Shown here: positions 1-10,519 of the stretch, piece after piece
Layout: every line of letters starts with the position of its first letter
How positions within the stretch are numbered: position 1 is the stretch's first letter
Origin: Cristatella mucedo
Lineage: Eukaryota > Bryozoa > Phylactolaemata > Cristatellidae
DNA length: 64,000 nt
Reading direction: 5' to 3'
Assembly (NCBI GenBank): GCA_009760855.2
Contig: WPIO01000024.1
Location: 2,951,001-3,015,000 of the forward strand
Made by a program: the position numbers and the translations under genes
The notes under the pieces: model-generated
What the model saw: the letters and a program-made list of their open reading frames with translations, nothing else
Database searches by the model: none
What the model was told of the DNA's origin: nothing

Positions 1-56
1 ACTTAGCACGGAGCCCTGAGTTACCCCATATTTCAGAGGTACCTCAGACTTTTAGG
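1..56 (-). mobile_element. LINE-A fragment, reverse transcriptase region, cut by window edge
   Basis: This short stretch matches, in the same orientation, the segment at 33,538-33,595 inside the better preserved LINE-A copy. That segment codes around reverse transcriptase motif B (the GVPxGSVL region read on the minus strand). The copy continues beyond the left edge and abuts a plus-strand LINE-A copy. Confidence 0.6.
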
Positions 57-65
57 TCTTGTGTT

Positions 66-1432
66 TTATGTATTGACGACACACTCACATGGATTACAGC
101 AAACTTTTATAAATTCAATTTCGATAAGAACAATTCTATTTCCAGCGAACCGGTAGTGAATTTAATTTCAAAACATAGCATTCGAATTGGCTCTGTAAGT
201 TTAAATCGTGTTAAATCTGAACGAAATATAAGCTTCTTCTAAAGTGGCCTTTCTATACGATGACATCAGCTCTAGTCGGTTCTGTCTATTTTCAGATGCA
301 AAAGGTTACACAGAATCGGGCTTTATTAAAGAGGAATGCTATATCCAAATTGGTTACTGACTTTGTTACATCCCGTCATGACTTCTATAACATCATTTTT
401 GCTGTTATACGGACCTGTGCTATGTGGTGCTTACAGTTTGTATAACACTCTGCAGCTAGAATTTTTTATCGTTAACTTTCCAGTTACCATATCACATCAT
501 AGCTGTCCGACCTGAACTGGCTCATGGTCACTCAGGACATTGACTTTTTTGTTTTGTTCTTCACTGTTAGAAACGTACATTATTTGGCTCCAGCCTGCTC
601 ATTGGATCTACTCACGACAAAGATAGGCATCGCACAGCCAATTTTCTGAATTATATCGTGTAGCTATCCTTTTATGAACCTAAAATACTTTAGTGGCCGT
701 AGCTTTAGGTCATATTCTCCAAAAGCCTAAAATCACTTTCGACTGGCATCACGACATCCCTTACTTGACGACATGTAAAACGAAGCTGAAAATGCATCTA
801 TGCATAGTAGTAATAAAAATTCATTTAATATAAAGCCCCGAGAGAACTGAATCTCTTTCTGGGCACTTTGTGTTTGCTGTGAATAAAGCAAGATTGAATG
901 GTTAGTGGTAGCATGGTCTATACACAACAAGGACACGATGGTTAAAATTTACATGCACATGATCAGCATGCAAGTATTGTTAGTGGCAGCATGCACAGTG
1001 CAGCACGCATAAGCGCATTAAAGATGAATATTAATAATCCTGTGATAAATATGTATGTTTTCAGTTTCTTTGTAAATTGTGTCTATTAGGAAATGTCGTG
1101 ACGCAAATCGAGAGTAAGTTCCGTGCTTTGGGAGCGAGCGAACTAAAGCCACGGTCTCCAAAAAATTTGAGGTTTGAACAATGTAACACAGCATTTTATT
1201 CTCTATTTTATATTTTCTTTGTGTGCGTAGGCATTCTGACCCCCTGCATGCTGCCACTAACCATATTTGCTTGCTTATCCTGTACATGTCACTTCCGGCC
1301 GTATTATGCTCACTGACATTGAGCCTGCTACAACTAACCATTCGATCGTGCTTCCTTTACACAGTATATAAATGGCCTAGAAAGAGATTAGGTTCTCTGA
1401 AGGTGCTCTAAAAATGTATTATTAATTTAATT
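66..1432 (+). mobile_element. LINE-A copy (L2/CR1-like), plus strand, interrupted
   Basis: Positions 66-801 correspond to the region of LINE-A downstream of the reverse transcriptase, starting near the equivalent of 'IDDIRTWMAANFLKLN' and running through the equivalent of 'TSRLDFCNSLL'. Positions 1,189-1,432 are the 3' UTR and 3' end, with the hairpin region 'gagattaggttctctgaagg' followed by a short AT-rich tail. The two halves are separated by a minus-strand LINE-A insertion. Many stops and frameshifts show it is a dead copy. Confidence 0.7.
802..1188 (-). mobile_element. LINE-A 3' fragment nested in the plus-strand copy
   Basis: In minus orientation this carries the LINE-A tail (AT-rich, about 802-830), the terminal hairpin region, the duplicated 3' UTR units and the end of the coding region. 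It is 5'-truncated near 1,188. The host copy reads 'catctat' before it and 'acagcatttta' after it, which are adjacent in intact LINE-A copies such as 40,470-40,495. Confidence 0.7.
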
Positions 1433-1653
1433 GTAATGTCTATATTTGGCGCTCCTAGCAGCATCTACCTTCGCCACTATATCCATGTCAAAAGACATCG
1501 AACCTTAAGTACCTGGGCCCACGAAAAATGCTTATTAGCAAGTGGTGCTCATGTACAGAAGCGTCTATGACCGACGGACATGAAAACAAGGCTTTTTAGA
1601 TTACTAAAAATTTAATATGAGATGCCCCAGACGCTGATGGAAGTTCCTTCTTG
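1433..1653. other. No feature recognised
   Basis: AT-rich sequence with no convincing exon or repeat on either strand. Confidence 0.4.
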
Positions 1654-1785
1654 TTAACGGTACGTAAACAAGGGCTGCAACGTTAAATCTGCAAATGGTT
1701 TTTCAGTTCCATGCATTGCCATACCATCGTAAGCAACTTCCTGGAACGCATTAAAGCTGCACTTTGGCTTTAGAGCCAATTTTCT
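1654..1785 (-). CDS. Possible 3'-terminal exon, unknown protein
   Basis: Read on the minus strand, an acceptor-like 'aatcgcag' precedes 43 open codons and a TAA at 1,654-1,656. The frame includes 'NAFQEVAYDGMAMHGTEKPF'. It lies downstream of the exon chain at 2,455-3,220 on the same strand, but that chain ends in a phase this exon cannot accept directly, so at least one exon would be missing. The frame could also be open by chance. Confidence 0.27.
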   Translation of the reverse strand, partial: RKLALKPKCSFNAFQEVAYDGMAMHGTEKPFADLTLQPLFTYR

Positions 1786-1799
1786 CTGCGATTTAAATT

Positions 1800-1870
1800 A
1801 ATTTATGTGTGTAATTATATGTATAATTATAATTATAATATAATTAAAATTATATGTATAATTATGTGTT

Positions 1871-1912
<42 letters not shown>
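1800..1912. repeat. AT-rich low-complexity tract with (TA)n
   Basis: Degenerate TAATTATA units lead into an uninterrupted (TA)n run at about 1,878-1,910. Confidence 0.9.
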
Positions 1913-1913
<1 letters not shown>

Positions 1914-2454
1914 CAAGCCTATGTACCTATGCACATATGTAGCTTTCAGGGTGCTTGCCATTGTGTGATTTAGGGTTTTTGCTTAAAAAGGCTCTTGCGG
2001 ACTAAGGAAATTTTGTTAATTCATGTGATCTTTTGCGCACATGTCTAAGCTTAATAGGCGTCTGCTCTTGCATGCTCGTATTTCTACGGCATGCTGCTTT
2101 TAACTGACTTTTCCCTGTTGCTTATTTTGCAATGTGAATGCTAGTACCTTCTCGAAATCTGGTACTGTGAAGGTAATGCATAAAATATATTTGTATAGTG
2201 AGTTTAAGGTATGCATATATAATTACATGCATATTATATACTGCATATAGAGAATGAGAGAGTCAAGTTAATATGTCATGTATAATGCATTGTATGCTTC
2301 AGTGGGAGCCTGTGGCTTACGCAATCGCCGACGCGTGTGTAACTTCAATAATGATAAAGCTTGAGTATGCATTTCCATCAGGTGAATTTACGACCGCTCG
2401 GAAACTACTCGTGTTATGCGTTCTTCATGTAATCATTTTCTCTGGGTATCTTAC
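1913..2454. other. No feature recognised
   Basis: Non-repetitive AT-rich sequence. It would be intron or 3' flank of the minus-strand exon chain that begins at 3,220. A plus-strand frame of 80 codons starting at 2,273 overlaps the last exon of that chain on the opposite strand and has no supporting signal. Confidence 0.35.
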
Positions 2455-3220
2455 CGGAAATATTTTTCAAATCGGCTTTGCTCAAGATCTTAGCCAAGTT
2501 ATAAAGCATTCGTAGTTGATGGCTTTAAGTCACTGATTCAAGCCGTACAGTGTAAAGCCTGCTGGTGTATAGATTTAGCTATGCTATGGTGCTGCGAAAC
2601 ATTAAAGCGAATACTATTATATTTGACTTAAATTATGGCACTTTCAAGCTTTTAAATTTAAGCCAAGACCATTTTCGGAAAATACTGCATTTACGTAGAA
2701 AAAGTAGGATCTAACTTGCCTGTACAAGTAGAGAACTACTTTCTTAGAAGCTTCGTTTTGCAGTCCATATTGGACAACCAGCTTGTTAGCCAGCTGAAGG
2801 CCATCAGCTCCACTCAAGTCTTTGCTTTCATCTTCCAGAATGTACTGTAAGAGGAACACAATATTTACCAAGCTGTTGGAAAATATAATAGAATATTTAA
2901 CTACACGGGCACAAAGCTTTTATCCAATATCAAAAGCACACACATATTTGTGCCATACCAGCCCATAGACAAAAGCTCTGGCGTGATAGATCACCAACAC
3001 TTTGACTACCAAAATATTATTCTCGGTCTCTAAATTAAGGTTCTCGGAACTGCTGCTATCATCTGCCCTGTGTAGGAGATGTCTAGGCCTCATTCACATA
3101 AGCATTTAACCAGTGGTACTCTAGGCTTTAAGAAATTGAGATGATAAATCAATTCCTGAGTAATTCTATTTGACGATTGATGATGAGCAAAAACTTACAG
3201 TTGCCCCCTAGGTCGCTCAT
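2455..3220 (-). CDS. Four-exon 5' part of an unknown protein-coding gene
   Basis: Seen on the minus strand: a start codon at 3,220-3,218 with an in-frame stop just upstream. Exon 1 (3,220-3,199) ends at a GTAAGT donor. Exon 2 (3,062-3,010) follows a CAG acceptor and ends at GTAGTC; an alternative end is 2,959. Exon 3 (2,844-2,720) follows a polypyrimidine tract and CAG, and ends in AG followed by GCAAGT, a GC-type donor. Exon 4 (2,522-2,455) ends at GTAAGA. Phases match at all three junctions (1, 0, 2). The product starts MSDLGG, has an acidic Ser-rich stretch, then a helical region including 'LANKLVVQYGLQNEASKK' and 'MLYNLAKILSKADLKNIS'. The exon 4 acceptor is weak. No family was recognised. 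Later exons were not found with confidence. Inference from sequence only. Confidence 0.4.
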
Positions 3221-3860
3221 TGTTTAAGCATATGCATATACACACTTTGGATGGTTGAGGCCTAACAGTATTTCACATTGCATTGACTTAGTCACTAATG
3301 ATTGAATTTTTAATACAGTGCATATAATCAAAATGAAAAAAGATTTTGACTCATGCACCAATATTTTCTGTCTGGAAATACTGTTTACCCTTGTGAGTAC
3401 ATTTAGCCATTATGCCATGGGTTAAGCTTATTCGCTGAATTGTAACTAACCTTTACAGTTTTACTTGCTGACTATCTCTAACATCGAAGACATACGCATT
3501 CATTATCACAACATTTTAGTCATTCAAGCTGGACGAGAACGCTGCTACATGTATGTATGTCGATCCCCATATTATTTTAAGCTAGAAAAATATACGATAG
3601 GGAATTCTTTGAGTGTCTAGCCATACTAAATGACTAAGGGGCCCAAAAAACTTTGCTTCTTTTCGAGTAAATGCTGCCGTGATCAATTCCTCTCGTTTCT
3701 TATCAAGCTACGATACTCAAACACACTCATGCACCGAAGCATTGATGCCAGGCATAATGATTTCTGTTTTTAGTTGGACACTATAATTTCATCTTTACCT
3801 CCACAAAGCTGTGATGGCTGAGATGAGAGAGGCTCGAAATTATATCTAACTTGATTTACA
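3221..3860. other. No firm feature; possible 5' flank of the minus-strand gene
   Basis: Non-repetitive. If the minus-strand gene starting at 3,220 is real, its promoter or 5' UTR would lie here, but no TATA or initiator could be singled out. Confidence 0.3.
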
Positions 3861-3861
3861 A

Positions 3862-4032
3862 GCTACCGTAACGGCTCAGTGGGTAAGATGTTTGCTTTTT
3901 ACGACCTTGGCCCCGAGGTCGTGGATTCGAATCCTGTGGTGGGCGATCCTTTATCGCCACTGCAAGTGGTGGTGGTAGCCATTAAGGCTCTTCTTTCACT
4001 ATACAAAAAGAGGCTGTTAAATCAGCTTGTAT
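3862..4032 (+). mobile_element. SINE1 copy (tRNA-headed)
   Basis: The tRNA-like head has an A-box-like 'ggctcagtgggtaagatg' and a B box 'gattcgaatcc'. The family body follows ('gggcgatcc...gccactgcaagtgg...'), then the 3' end 'aggctgttaaatcagct'. The same order is seen at 13,240 (minus), 49,556, 56,600, 59,765 and 60,845. RNA polymerase III transcription from the internal boxes is the expected mode for such elements. No clear target duplication was found. Confidence 0.85.
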
Positions 4033-4559
4033 TTATTTGTTTATTTTACCCTCTCGCTGAACGTTCAGCATCAAAGTTACAGCATGTCAGGAGGCTGAGA
4101 AGAGAATAGCAGAGAAGCGTGGCTGAGTCATAAATTCAGTCTTTGGGGGAGTAGCATGCAAATAGAAGAGCAGCCCAGGCAAGCGACCGAGTCTAAAAGG
4201 AAATAGCGCATGACTTTGTCCCACCCTTCCTTCTAACCATGCAAAGTCTCTCAATTATCTTGCAGCATTTATATTTGCCTTTCTCACTAAAACAATTAGC
4301 TAACGTTTACAAATGGAATGAAGATCATATCTATTTACTATTTGTGAATAAACCTAATGTTAAAGCAATTTATAAGCATTACTCTGAAACTTTGCTGAGC
4401 CAGCACAACTGCTGTAGCATCTATGTTAATCTTGGTGTCAGATCGCTAAGCTATAACTCAAGCTACAATCGTGGCAGCTTCTCGGTAAACTCAGCATTCT
4501 AAAACTACATTTAAATTTCGCCTTTTTACATTGCCAGATAATGTGAGTCGAGATAGGAT
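4033..4559. other. No feature recognised
   Basis: Plus-strand frame of 87 codons at 4,239-4,502 has no homology clue, codon bias or splice support, and is treated as chance. Confidence 0.4.
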
Positions 4560-5052
4560 GGCTGCCGGTTGATCATTGGATACAAAGAAAGGTTCTTTCT
4601 CTGACACCATGGCTTGGCTCCTTCATACCTAGTTGAACTGCTCATCAGTTTCAACCTCCTCGTGATCTCAGGTCTTACATACACAATAGATTAGCCGTTG
4701 CCTTCTTCCTCTTGCAGAACTTTGGTGACGGAAGCTGTAGATCTGCAGTTCCTGACTGTGGAACTCGCTTTGGCAATTCTTATACAACGACAACTACTCT
4801 CCTTCTGCCGACAATGGCTCATCCTTTTCAGCGGTCCTTAGCTGCTACTTCCAAGATACTCACTATCTCAGCTGCTTTCCTGACTCCGCTATGCTTCGCA
4901 CGTTCTCTTTGTTGCGTAAGATGAAGCCTTTTGGCTAACGAATGCGTACCAAAAGCCGCTTAGGCTGTGAGTGGGCTATACAAAACTCTCCTGCGTAACA
5001 CCCACTTAATATGTATGAGTTTGTGGAGTTACAGACGGAGGTACGTGTAATA
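4560..5052 (+). mobile_element. LINE-B 3' fragment
   Basis: Aligns by eye with the better copy at 24,494-25,085: 'LAPYLAELLHQFQ', 'LRLKTVGDRSFSSAGP', 'SLLRETKSVGYRMRTESR' equivalents occur in order, broken by frameshifts. It ends in the LINE-B 3' terminus (gtggagttacagacggagg). Confidence 0.75.
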
Positions 5053-5507
5053 TTGCATTTTTCATGCATAAGTTAAATAACATTTATATCGCCAAGGTAT
5101 TTTTAATGTATTAGCATTATTGAAATCTTAAATAACGGAATGGTCAGTATGCAGTACTCTAAGGTTCGACCGGGCCATCTGGCTGTGCTCTGAGCGTCCA
5201 GTGAGAGTATTTTGCAGGTAATGGCTGATGGATACTTAATCGTAATGTATGGCTGTCAAATACACGTCTCTAAACTATGGATACTATGATTCGAAGTTTC
5301 TATATTCAGTGTGGCTGCCGTACTCTGCTATCGTTTTAATACATGAAATTAGTGGTGATGCAACCATAAGATACTAGCCTTGCTTTAAGACTTGTACTTT
5401 CCTGGTATATGATGCACGTCGGCAATTAATTAGTATCATGAATACCATTGCTTATGGCCGTAAGAGATGGATGTTATAGCCGACCGGCCGCCTTCGCAGC
5501 AACTTAC
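5053..5507. other. No firm feature
   Basis: Non-repetitive. A short plus-strand exon-like segment (5,155-5,217) was considered and is listed among rejected items. Confidence 0.3.
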
Positions 5508-5546
5508 CCTTATAGGATTATCGGCCGGGGTAATACAAGCGTACTG
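5508..5546 (-). CDS. Possible 39-nt internal exon
   Basis: On the minus strand 'ggtcaactttgcag' precedes 13 open codons (QYACITPADNPIR) followed directly by a GTAAGT donor. Both splice signals are good and the length is a multiple of three. The exon is too short to prove; other frames are partly open. Confidence 0.28.
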
Positions 5547-5659
5547 CTGCAAAGTTGACCAATGTTGACGTTATCAGAGACAACCGTTTTAAGTTGTTTT
5601 ACTCACCCTTTGAAGTTCATTCTGATAATTCAAGTATAAGCTCATAGTCTCTGGTAAAT

Positions 5660-6100
5660 TTGACAGCCAAGTATGTGTTGTCACAAAACGACAAGATTGC
5701 AGTGTTACACCACTACTTATTCCGCCGGACTAGGTCTCAATCAAGTATGAAATCGGTTTTGAGGTTACATCACTCTCTTGTAGGTAACTTCATTATATTA
5801 CTCCAGCCTCAACATTCGACATATTTTCTATTCAGGTTTCGCATCAAAACACTACCGCTAAATAAGCAAGTGGTTCAGCTAGGCATACGACCAACCACCA
5901 CCACTAAATATTCGAGTGGTTAGCTATGTCCATAACCTACCTTCATTTGTTTGCTGATGGTGCCTTCAGGAGATATTCTTGCAAAACCTTGGAATTTACT
6001 TGTGACCGTCTTCACGACACTGCATAGTTTGACATTCCTAATAAATCTAAAACCTATCTGTTTCTCACAGTTTTTCCTCTTTCAATGTCAATCAGCCGGT
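5660..6100 (+). mobile_element. Degenerate LINE-A fragment
   Basis: Weak, frameshifted matches to LINE-A: the region equivalent to 'LRSLHSLAPAYLSDLL' at about 5,755-5,840 and the 'KPWNSLPTCV' region at about 5,975-6,020. Boundaries are uncertain. Confidence 0.45.
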
Positions 6101-7373
6101 TTGCGACTGCCATTACAACGACTTTGCATATAACCACAAAACGATTCACATTATTTATTTTCAAAATTAGCACAATACTTATGTAGATATGGTATTTACT
6201 TATTTTCTAAAAATAACATTAAGGTTTTGGTAGCTTTGTTGCAAATGACAGGATTATTATCATCCTCATAATCGCATGTGTAGCAATTTCATGTAAAATG
6301 CAATCATATTATTGCGTCATATTCTCACCCAAGACTCCAATGGCCAAGATGTGTCATTTGGTTTCACAGACTAAATTTATTACCGACTTTATATACCGGC
6401 TCCCTGTGAGTAGACAGGAGCCTTACAAAAATACTTTATGGTCAACAAATAAATAGTCACTACTTATCCGTTCACCCTAAGATTCTGATTTAGTAGTAAC
6501 ATAATTAATTGTTCTTTCGAAAGACTAATAGCACTATAACGAGAAATGTTTCTATTTTAATGCATTTGATTTTTCTAAAAAGGGAATTTTTAAATGTTAG
6601 TGAGATTATAGACATTTTCCAAACATACAGTCACGCAAATGACGAGTTAATTTGACGAAAATATAATGTGGCAGGATACCGTTTCTTAGCTTCTTTCGAA
6701 GGTATTTCAATAGCAAGATAAAGCGGTGCTAATCAGTAATGCCATTTCGGACTTTCAGTAAGAGCGGTTTCCACTGGATTCATCATTCGGAGGCAATTAG
6801 CGCCATATGGAAATACCTGTCAGAGTAGTAGTGGGAACTTTTGTTAGCCAGTTAAGAACAACTTTCATATGGCTATCTTGGATCAGGATAATGGATGAAC
6901 ATACACGTAAGTGAACTAACTTTGAACCTTTCATGCTGCCACAAGCAGCTGCATCACTATTGCAACTTTCCTTAAAATAAAATTGAATACAAATACATAA
7001 AAATAACGATGATGGATTTTGAAAACCTATCTATAATGTAGAACATGCAAACTTGCATTGTTGCATGCTCTTAAATACTTTTGACAGCTTTAAAAGAGAT
7101 TTTTCTCTGAACAGCTACAAAAATCAAAGGAATTTTACTGACGTTACAAATTGGTTATTAAGCTTCTGAAAGGCTAAGATTGAATAGCCACTCAGATTTG
7201 TACAATGCTATTCTAGTAACTTGGTCGAATAGTTTATACGCAGATTTCAACTTATGGAGTTGTCAGACACTTTTGCAAGGACGAACTAGTATCTCTTAGT
7301 AACAGCTGTATGTTTTGCTTTGCACTAGCTCGAAAGATTTGTCCGGGAGCCATACTTGATGAGACGAAGCTTT
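6101..7373. other. No firm feature
   Basis: Non-repetitive AT-rich sequence. A plus-strand frame around 6,800-6,900 ending at a GTAAGT was noticed but lacks a convincing acceptor. Confidence 0.35.
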
Positions 7374-7490
7374 TTAAACTTCTATAGTGCCAACCTCGTT
7401 CGTTAAGATGATGCGACCATCATTTGGTGCCGTTTTTTCTATGGACATATCAAGAAAGTGGTTGGTGTTGGCTCGAAGTACGTTGTGCGC
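7374..7490 (-). CDS. Likely 3'-terminal exon, unknown protein
   Basis: On the minus strand a strong acceptor ('ttttcgtattttacag') is followed by 38 codons and TAA (7,374-7,376). The peptide includes 'LRANTNHFLDMSIEKTAPND' and ends in TIEV. The short C-terminal E-V tail recalls PDZ-binding ends, but this is only a suggestion. The frame starts in phase 0. No partner exon was proven; candidates on the same strand lie at 9,988 and 11,778. No family recognised. Confidence 0.45.
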   Translation of the reverse strand, partial: AHNVLRANTNHFLDMSIEKTAPNDGRIILTNEVGTIEV

Positions 7491-8030
7491 CTGTAAAATA
7501 CGAAAAATGACCTTTTGCCGCCTTTATCACAAATAGTGCGAATATGCATGATATAAATTAGCACAAGAACATAGAGACAACGCAATAATAATAACTTACC
7601 CACACATGGTAATTCTTTTAATTTTACGAAAGCTGCCTAATGACTTGTAAACCAACTAATTGCAGCAGTATTGCTAAGGTATGCACTGAAGGACCCTTGA
7701 GGTGTGTGACTCAGGGCTCTCAGTTAAAGGCTTTTTTAAATTCCAAATAGACTAAGAAATCGGATCCACTTCTACACAACACAATGATATTTCAAACGGT
7801 TGAATTATCGGATAGAGTCTTAAGAAAGCTTAGTGTTTATTCAACACCATATGCATGATGGAAATGAAGTGCGGCCCTCTGGTTTGTGATATAATTTGTA
7901 CTTGCAATACATAGTGATAGTAATACTTATTATTGTATAGCACCAACCACGATCTTACTATTTTTTTAAGGAACTGCAGATGTGCTGGTAAAGATGCGTG
8001 ACCAAACGTTATTGTTAGCATGCACAATAT
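7491..8030. other. No feature recognised
   Basis: Non-repetitive; would be intron upstream of the minus-strand exon at 7,374-7,490. Confidence 0.35.
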
Positions 8031-8035
8031 CGAAA

Positions 8036-8082
8036 AACAAAACATGGTTAGGTTGACATGCAGAGTATCAGCTTGCACATCC
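8036..8082 (-). mobile_element. Short LINE-A 3' UTR remnant
   Basis: Resembles the LINE-A 3' UTR unit in minus orientation ('aacatggttaggttgacatgcagagtatcagc' region, paralleling 10,648-10,680). Too short to define ends. Confidence 0.4.
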
Positions 8083-8323
8083 ACGTGGAGAACGAATTAA
8101 TGAAGAATTAGTAAAGGCTGTATCGGACACATTAGTTTATTGCTTATTTTCACCATGTCATTAAAGCTGGTGAGGTCGTTATTTCAGCTGGAGTCGGGCT
8201 CCAGTGCGTAAGCTCACAGGAATTTAGGACACCGGCTCAAAGGCATTTGCAGGTCATCAGAGCCACAAACTAATGATAGCTGTCAGAGTAATTTGCACTG
8301 AGATGGATATCGTAACAAAGATT

Positions 8324-8339
8324 TATATATATGCATATG

Positions 8340-8428
<89 letters not shown>
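8324..8428. repeat. Compound microsatellite (AT)n(GT)36
   Basis: TATA-rich run from about 8,324, (AT)8 at 8,341-8,356, then uninterrupted GT from 8,357 to 8,428. Open frames across it are artefacts of the dinucleotide. Confidence 0.97.
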
Positions 8429-8430
<2 letters not shown>

Positions 8431-8639
8431 ACATCTCTGTCGTGAAGATGATCCTAGGACGGTATATATGTATACATTTGTATATAATTATAGGACAACT
8501 ATATCTCTATTCAGGGACTTCACGTTTTTTGCAGGGCTGGTAGGCTTAGCTGCTGAGTTGCACACCCAGCAGTAAACGTCTCATGAAGTGCAGTCATGCA
8601 TGAAGAGCTGTGCAGAGTGAAAATTTCTTGAGAACCCTT

Positions 8640-9062
8640 CTCGGCCATTGCCCCTAGCGCGAGTTTCCTGAAAGGCTTCGTTCAGCCAAGTTCACCTGGC
8701 TGACTACAAGTCTCCACTAGAAGCTTCCTGACTCAGTTGCCCGGCTACCGCTTCCGTACTGTGCTGCTCACCGGCTCACGGCCAGTAGCAGCCAGCGTCG
8801 GCCACCAACCCTGTCGGGTCTCAGTGGCTTCCGCCAGTTGGTCGGCTTCCCTACTGGTGGCGTGCTGCGATGTAAATGCGTAGACACTCAGAGATCAATT
8901 AGATCTCACCCTCTACTTGGGCTATGCTGGCTGCACGACCATTGTGCTAAGAGGCCAAGCTTACGCAGGCAGGGTCGACTAATAGCTACTGCCGTGACAA
9001 GCTTTGAGCTGACAAATATTCTAAACTTGGCTGAAAGACTAAATGTGATTATAATTATTTTC
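8640..9062. other. GC-richer block of unknown nature
   Basis: Clearly richer in G and C than its surroundings, with no long frame and no match to the LINE or SINE families here. It ends in 'aaatgtgattataattatt', which looks like the short AT-rich tail of a retroposed element, so an unrecognised plus-strand SINE or LINE end is possible. Confidence 0.3.
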
Positions 9063-9230
9063 TAAATTGGAGCCCTTAGTGAACCAAATCCTAATCCAGA
9101 TATAGCTCCATCTGTAACTCCCCTAAACCTAAAAAAAAACGTTCAGTAGGGGTCACAATGGAGGGCCCTATATCGCCCAATCAAAACCGGAGCTGCTTTT
9201 CAAACTCATGGTTGGCCAACTAATTGTATC

Positions 9231-9900
9231 TTGCTCAGTAAAGAGAAAGTGAAAAGTGTAGCTGAGTCACGGGTTCAGTTGAGGTAATAAGTAGTGTGAA
9301 AGATGGAAAGGAAACGAAAAGTACACTCCACGGTCTGTGAACTGTAGAGTAAAAGGTTCTGCCACGAATGAACTTCAAGCGGAGGAATATAATTGGAAAA
9401 TTAATTGTCCATAAAGCATCTGAGGTTATGAGGAGGCGTAAACTAGTGAGCAAGTTTAGCTATGTAGGAAGGAGCCAAGCCATGGCTAGCCTTGCAGGAC
9501 AGCTCAAGAACTTTACTGCATATCCGTTGATGAACTACAAGCCATCGAAGTTCCTCCAGGAGAGGAGACACATTGCTGAGCCTCTAGGATCTATTAACTA
9601 GCTTAGCGCCCATGTTCACAACCAGAAACTTTGCAACAACCTAATAGCAATTTTATGGACCTTAGATAACATGGAATTGCAATAATCTAGCCTGTACAAT
9701 ACCAGGGATCTAGGTAATTGCTTGAATGCCCCTGCGGTACGTAGGTCCTATGCCAGGTTAGTTGACGGGCATAGCGGCTAGCTGTGTCGGCAGTCTACCT
9801 AATGAAACTGATCTAAAACTACGGCAAAGAGAAGCTTAGACAGAAGTAGTGGCAAGCTATGTATTTATGCTTAGAAAGAATACAAATTGCAGGAAAACTG
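9231..9900 (-). mobile_element. Degenerate LINE-B copy
   Basis: In minus orientation it parallels the LINE-B copies at 20,560-21,060 and 55,506-56,389: 'aaagagaaagtg', 'cggaggaatataattgg', 'gccttgcaggacagctcaag', 'ggagacacattgctgag'. Many substitutions. Confidence 0.65.
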
Positions 9901-9987
9901 AAGAAACAGAATGCAGGTTAGAATCACGTCTGAAATAAAATAGACAAATGAGCTATACGGATATTGGGGCGCCAGATAGTTCGCCAC

Positions 9988-10099
9988 CTGGTAAGTTTCA
10001 TGCAATTGCCCTGCAAATCTTCAGGATTCAAAGCAAATGAGTACGGTGAAACAACATAGCGACACCGAAATACTGAACTAAACAGCAATTTCATTGCTT
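9988..10099 (-). CDS. Possible internal exon, unknown protein
   Basis: On the minus strand a long pyrimidine-rich tract (tttcattttctgcattc...) and CAAG acceptor precede 'EAMKLLFSSVFRCRYVVSPY' and further open codons to ACCAG followed by GTGGCG. The frame stays open to a stop at 9,924. The same position also offers a plus-strand GTAAGT donor, so strand assignment is not secure. Confidence 0.33.
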
Positions 10100-10519
10100 C
10101 TTGAGTACAAAGTGAATGCAGAAAATGAAAGAGGCCATAAGAGATGTCCACACATTTAATGTATACGAACTGAGGAGATAATTGCCAAAAAACTGCAATT
10201 CCACGATAGGATCATCTCTGTAACTTGAAGCCTAGCAAATGACGGCAAGAAGATTGGCTCACACAAAGTGATAGGTTTTTTTTGTAACACTGCTAGAGAT
10301 GGAATAAACGAGCTGCCTATTTAGGCACCAATTGCTATTGGTCAAGGGGACTGGCCACAAGTCCTGTATGAAGAAAGTGCACCACTTTCTACCCAAGGTC
10401 TCAAATGCATGTCATGGTTAAAATTTCGTATTCAGGTGTGAAAAGACCCTGACTTAGACTGTTTTTTGGTTAAATGATTAGGACTTGAATCGGAGAAAAT
10501 TTGATTACGTAAATACCAA

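Noticed and set aside
2720..2844. Resemblance of this exon's peptide to cohesin SA/STAG or condensin helical repeats
   Set aside because: Only a general pattern of helical residues is shared; no diagnostic motif, so no name was given.
3319..3391. Plus-strand exon-like segment (acceptor 'gaatttttaatacag', donor GTGAGT)
   Set aside because: Only 24 codons, hydrophobic, and on the strand opposite to the better-supported exon chain next to it.
3862..3960. tRNA genes
   Set aside because: The A- and B-box-like sequences here and at 13.3, 25.1, 29.8, 49.6, 56.6 and 60.9 kb all belong to SINE heads followed by the same bodies; none shows a clean cloverleaf with acceptor stem.
5155..5217. Plus-strand exon-like segment reading 'TLRFDRAIWLCSERPVRVF'
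   Set aside because: Acceptor is weak and the length is within chance expectation; no neighbouring exon on this strand.
8273..8575. Open frames across the GT microsatellite
   Set aside because: Cys-Val repeats from (GT)n, with no coding support.
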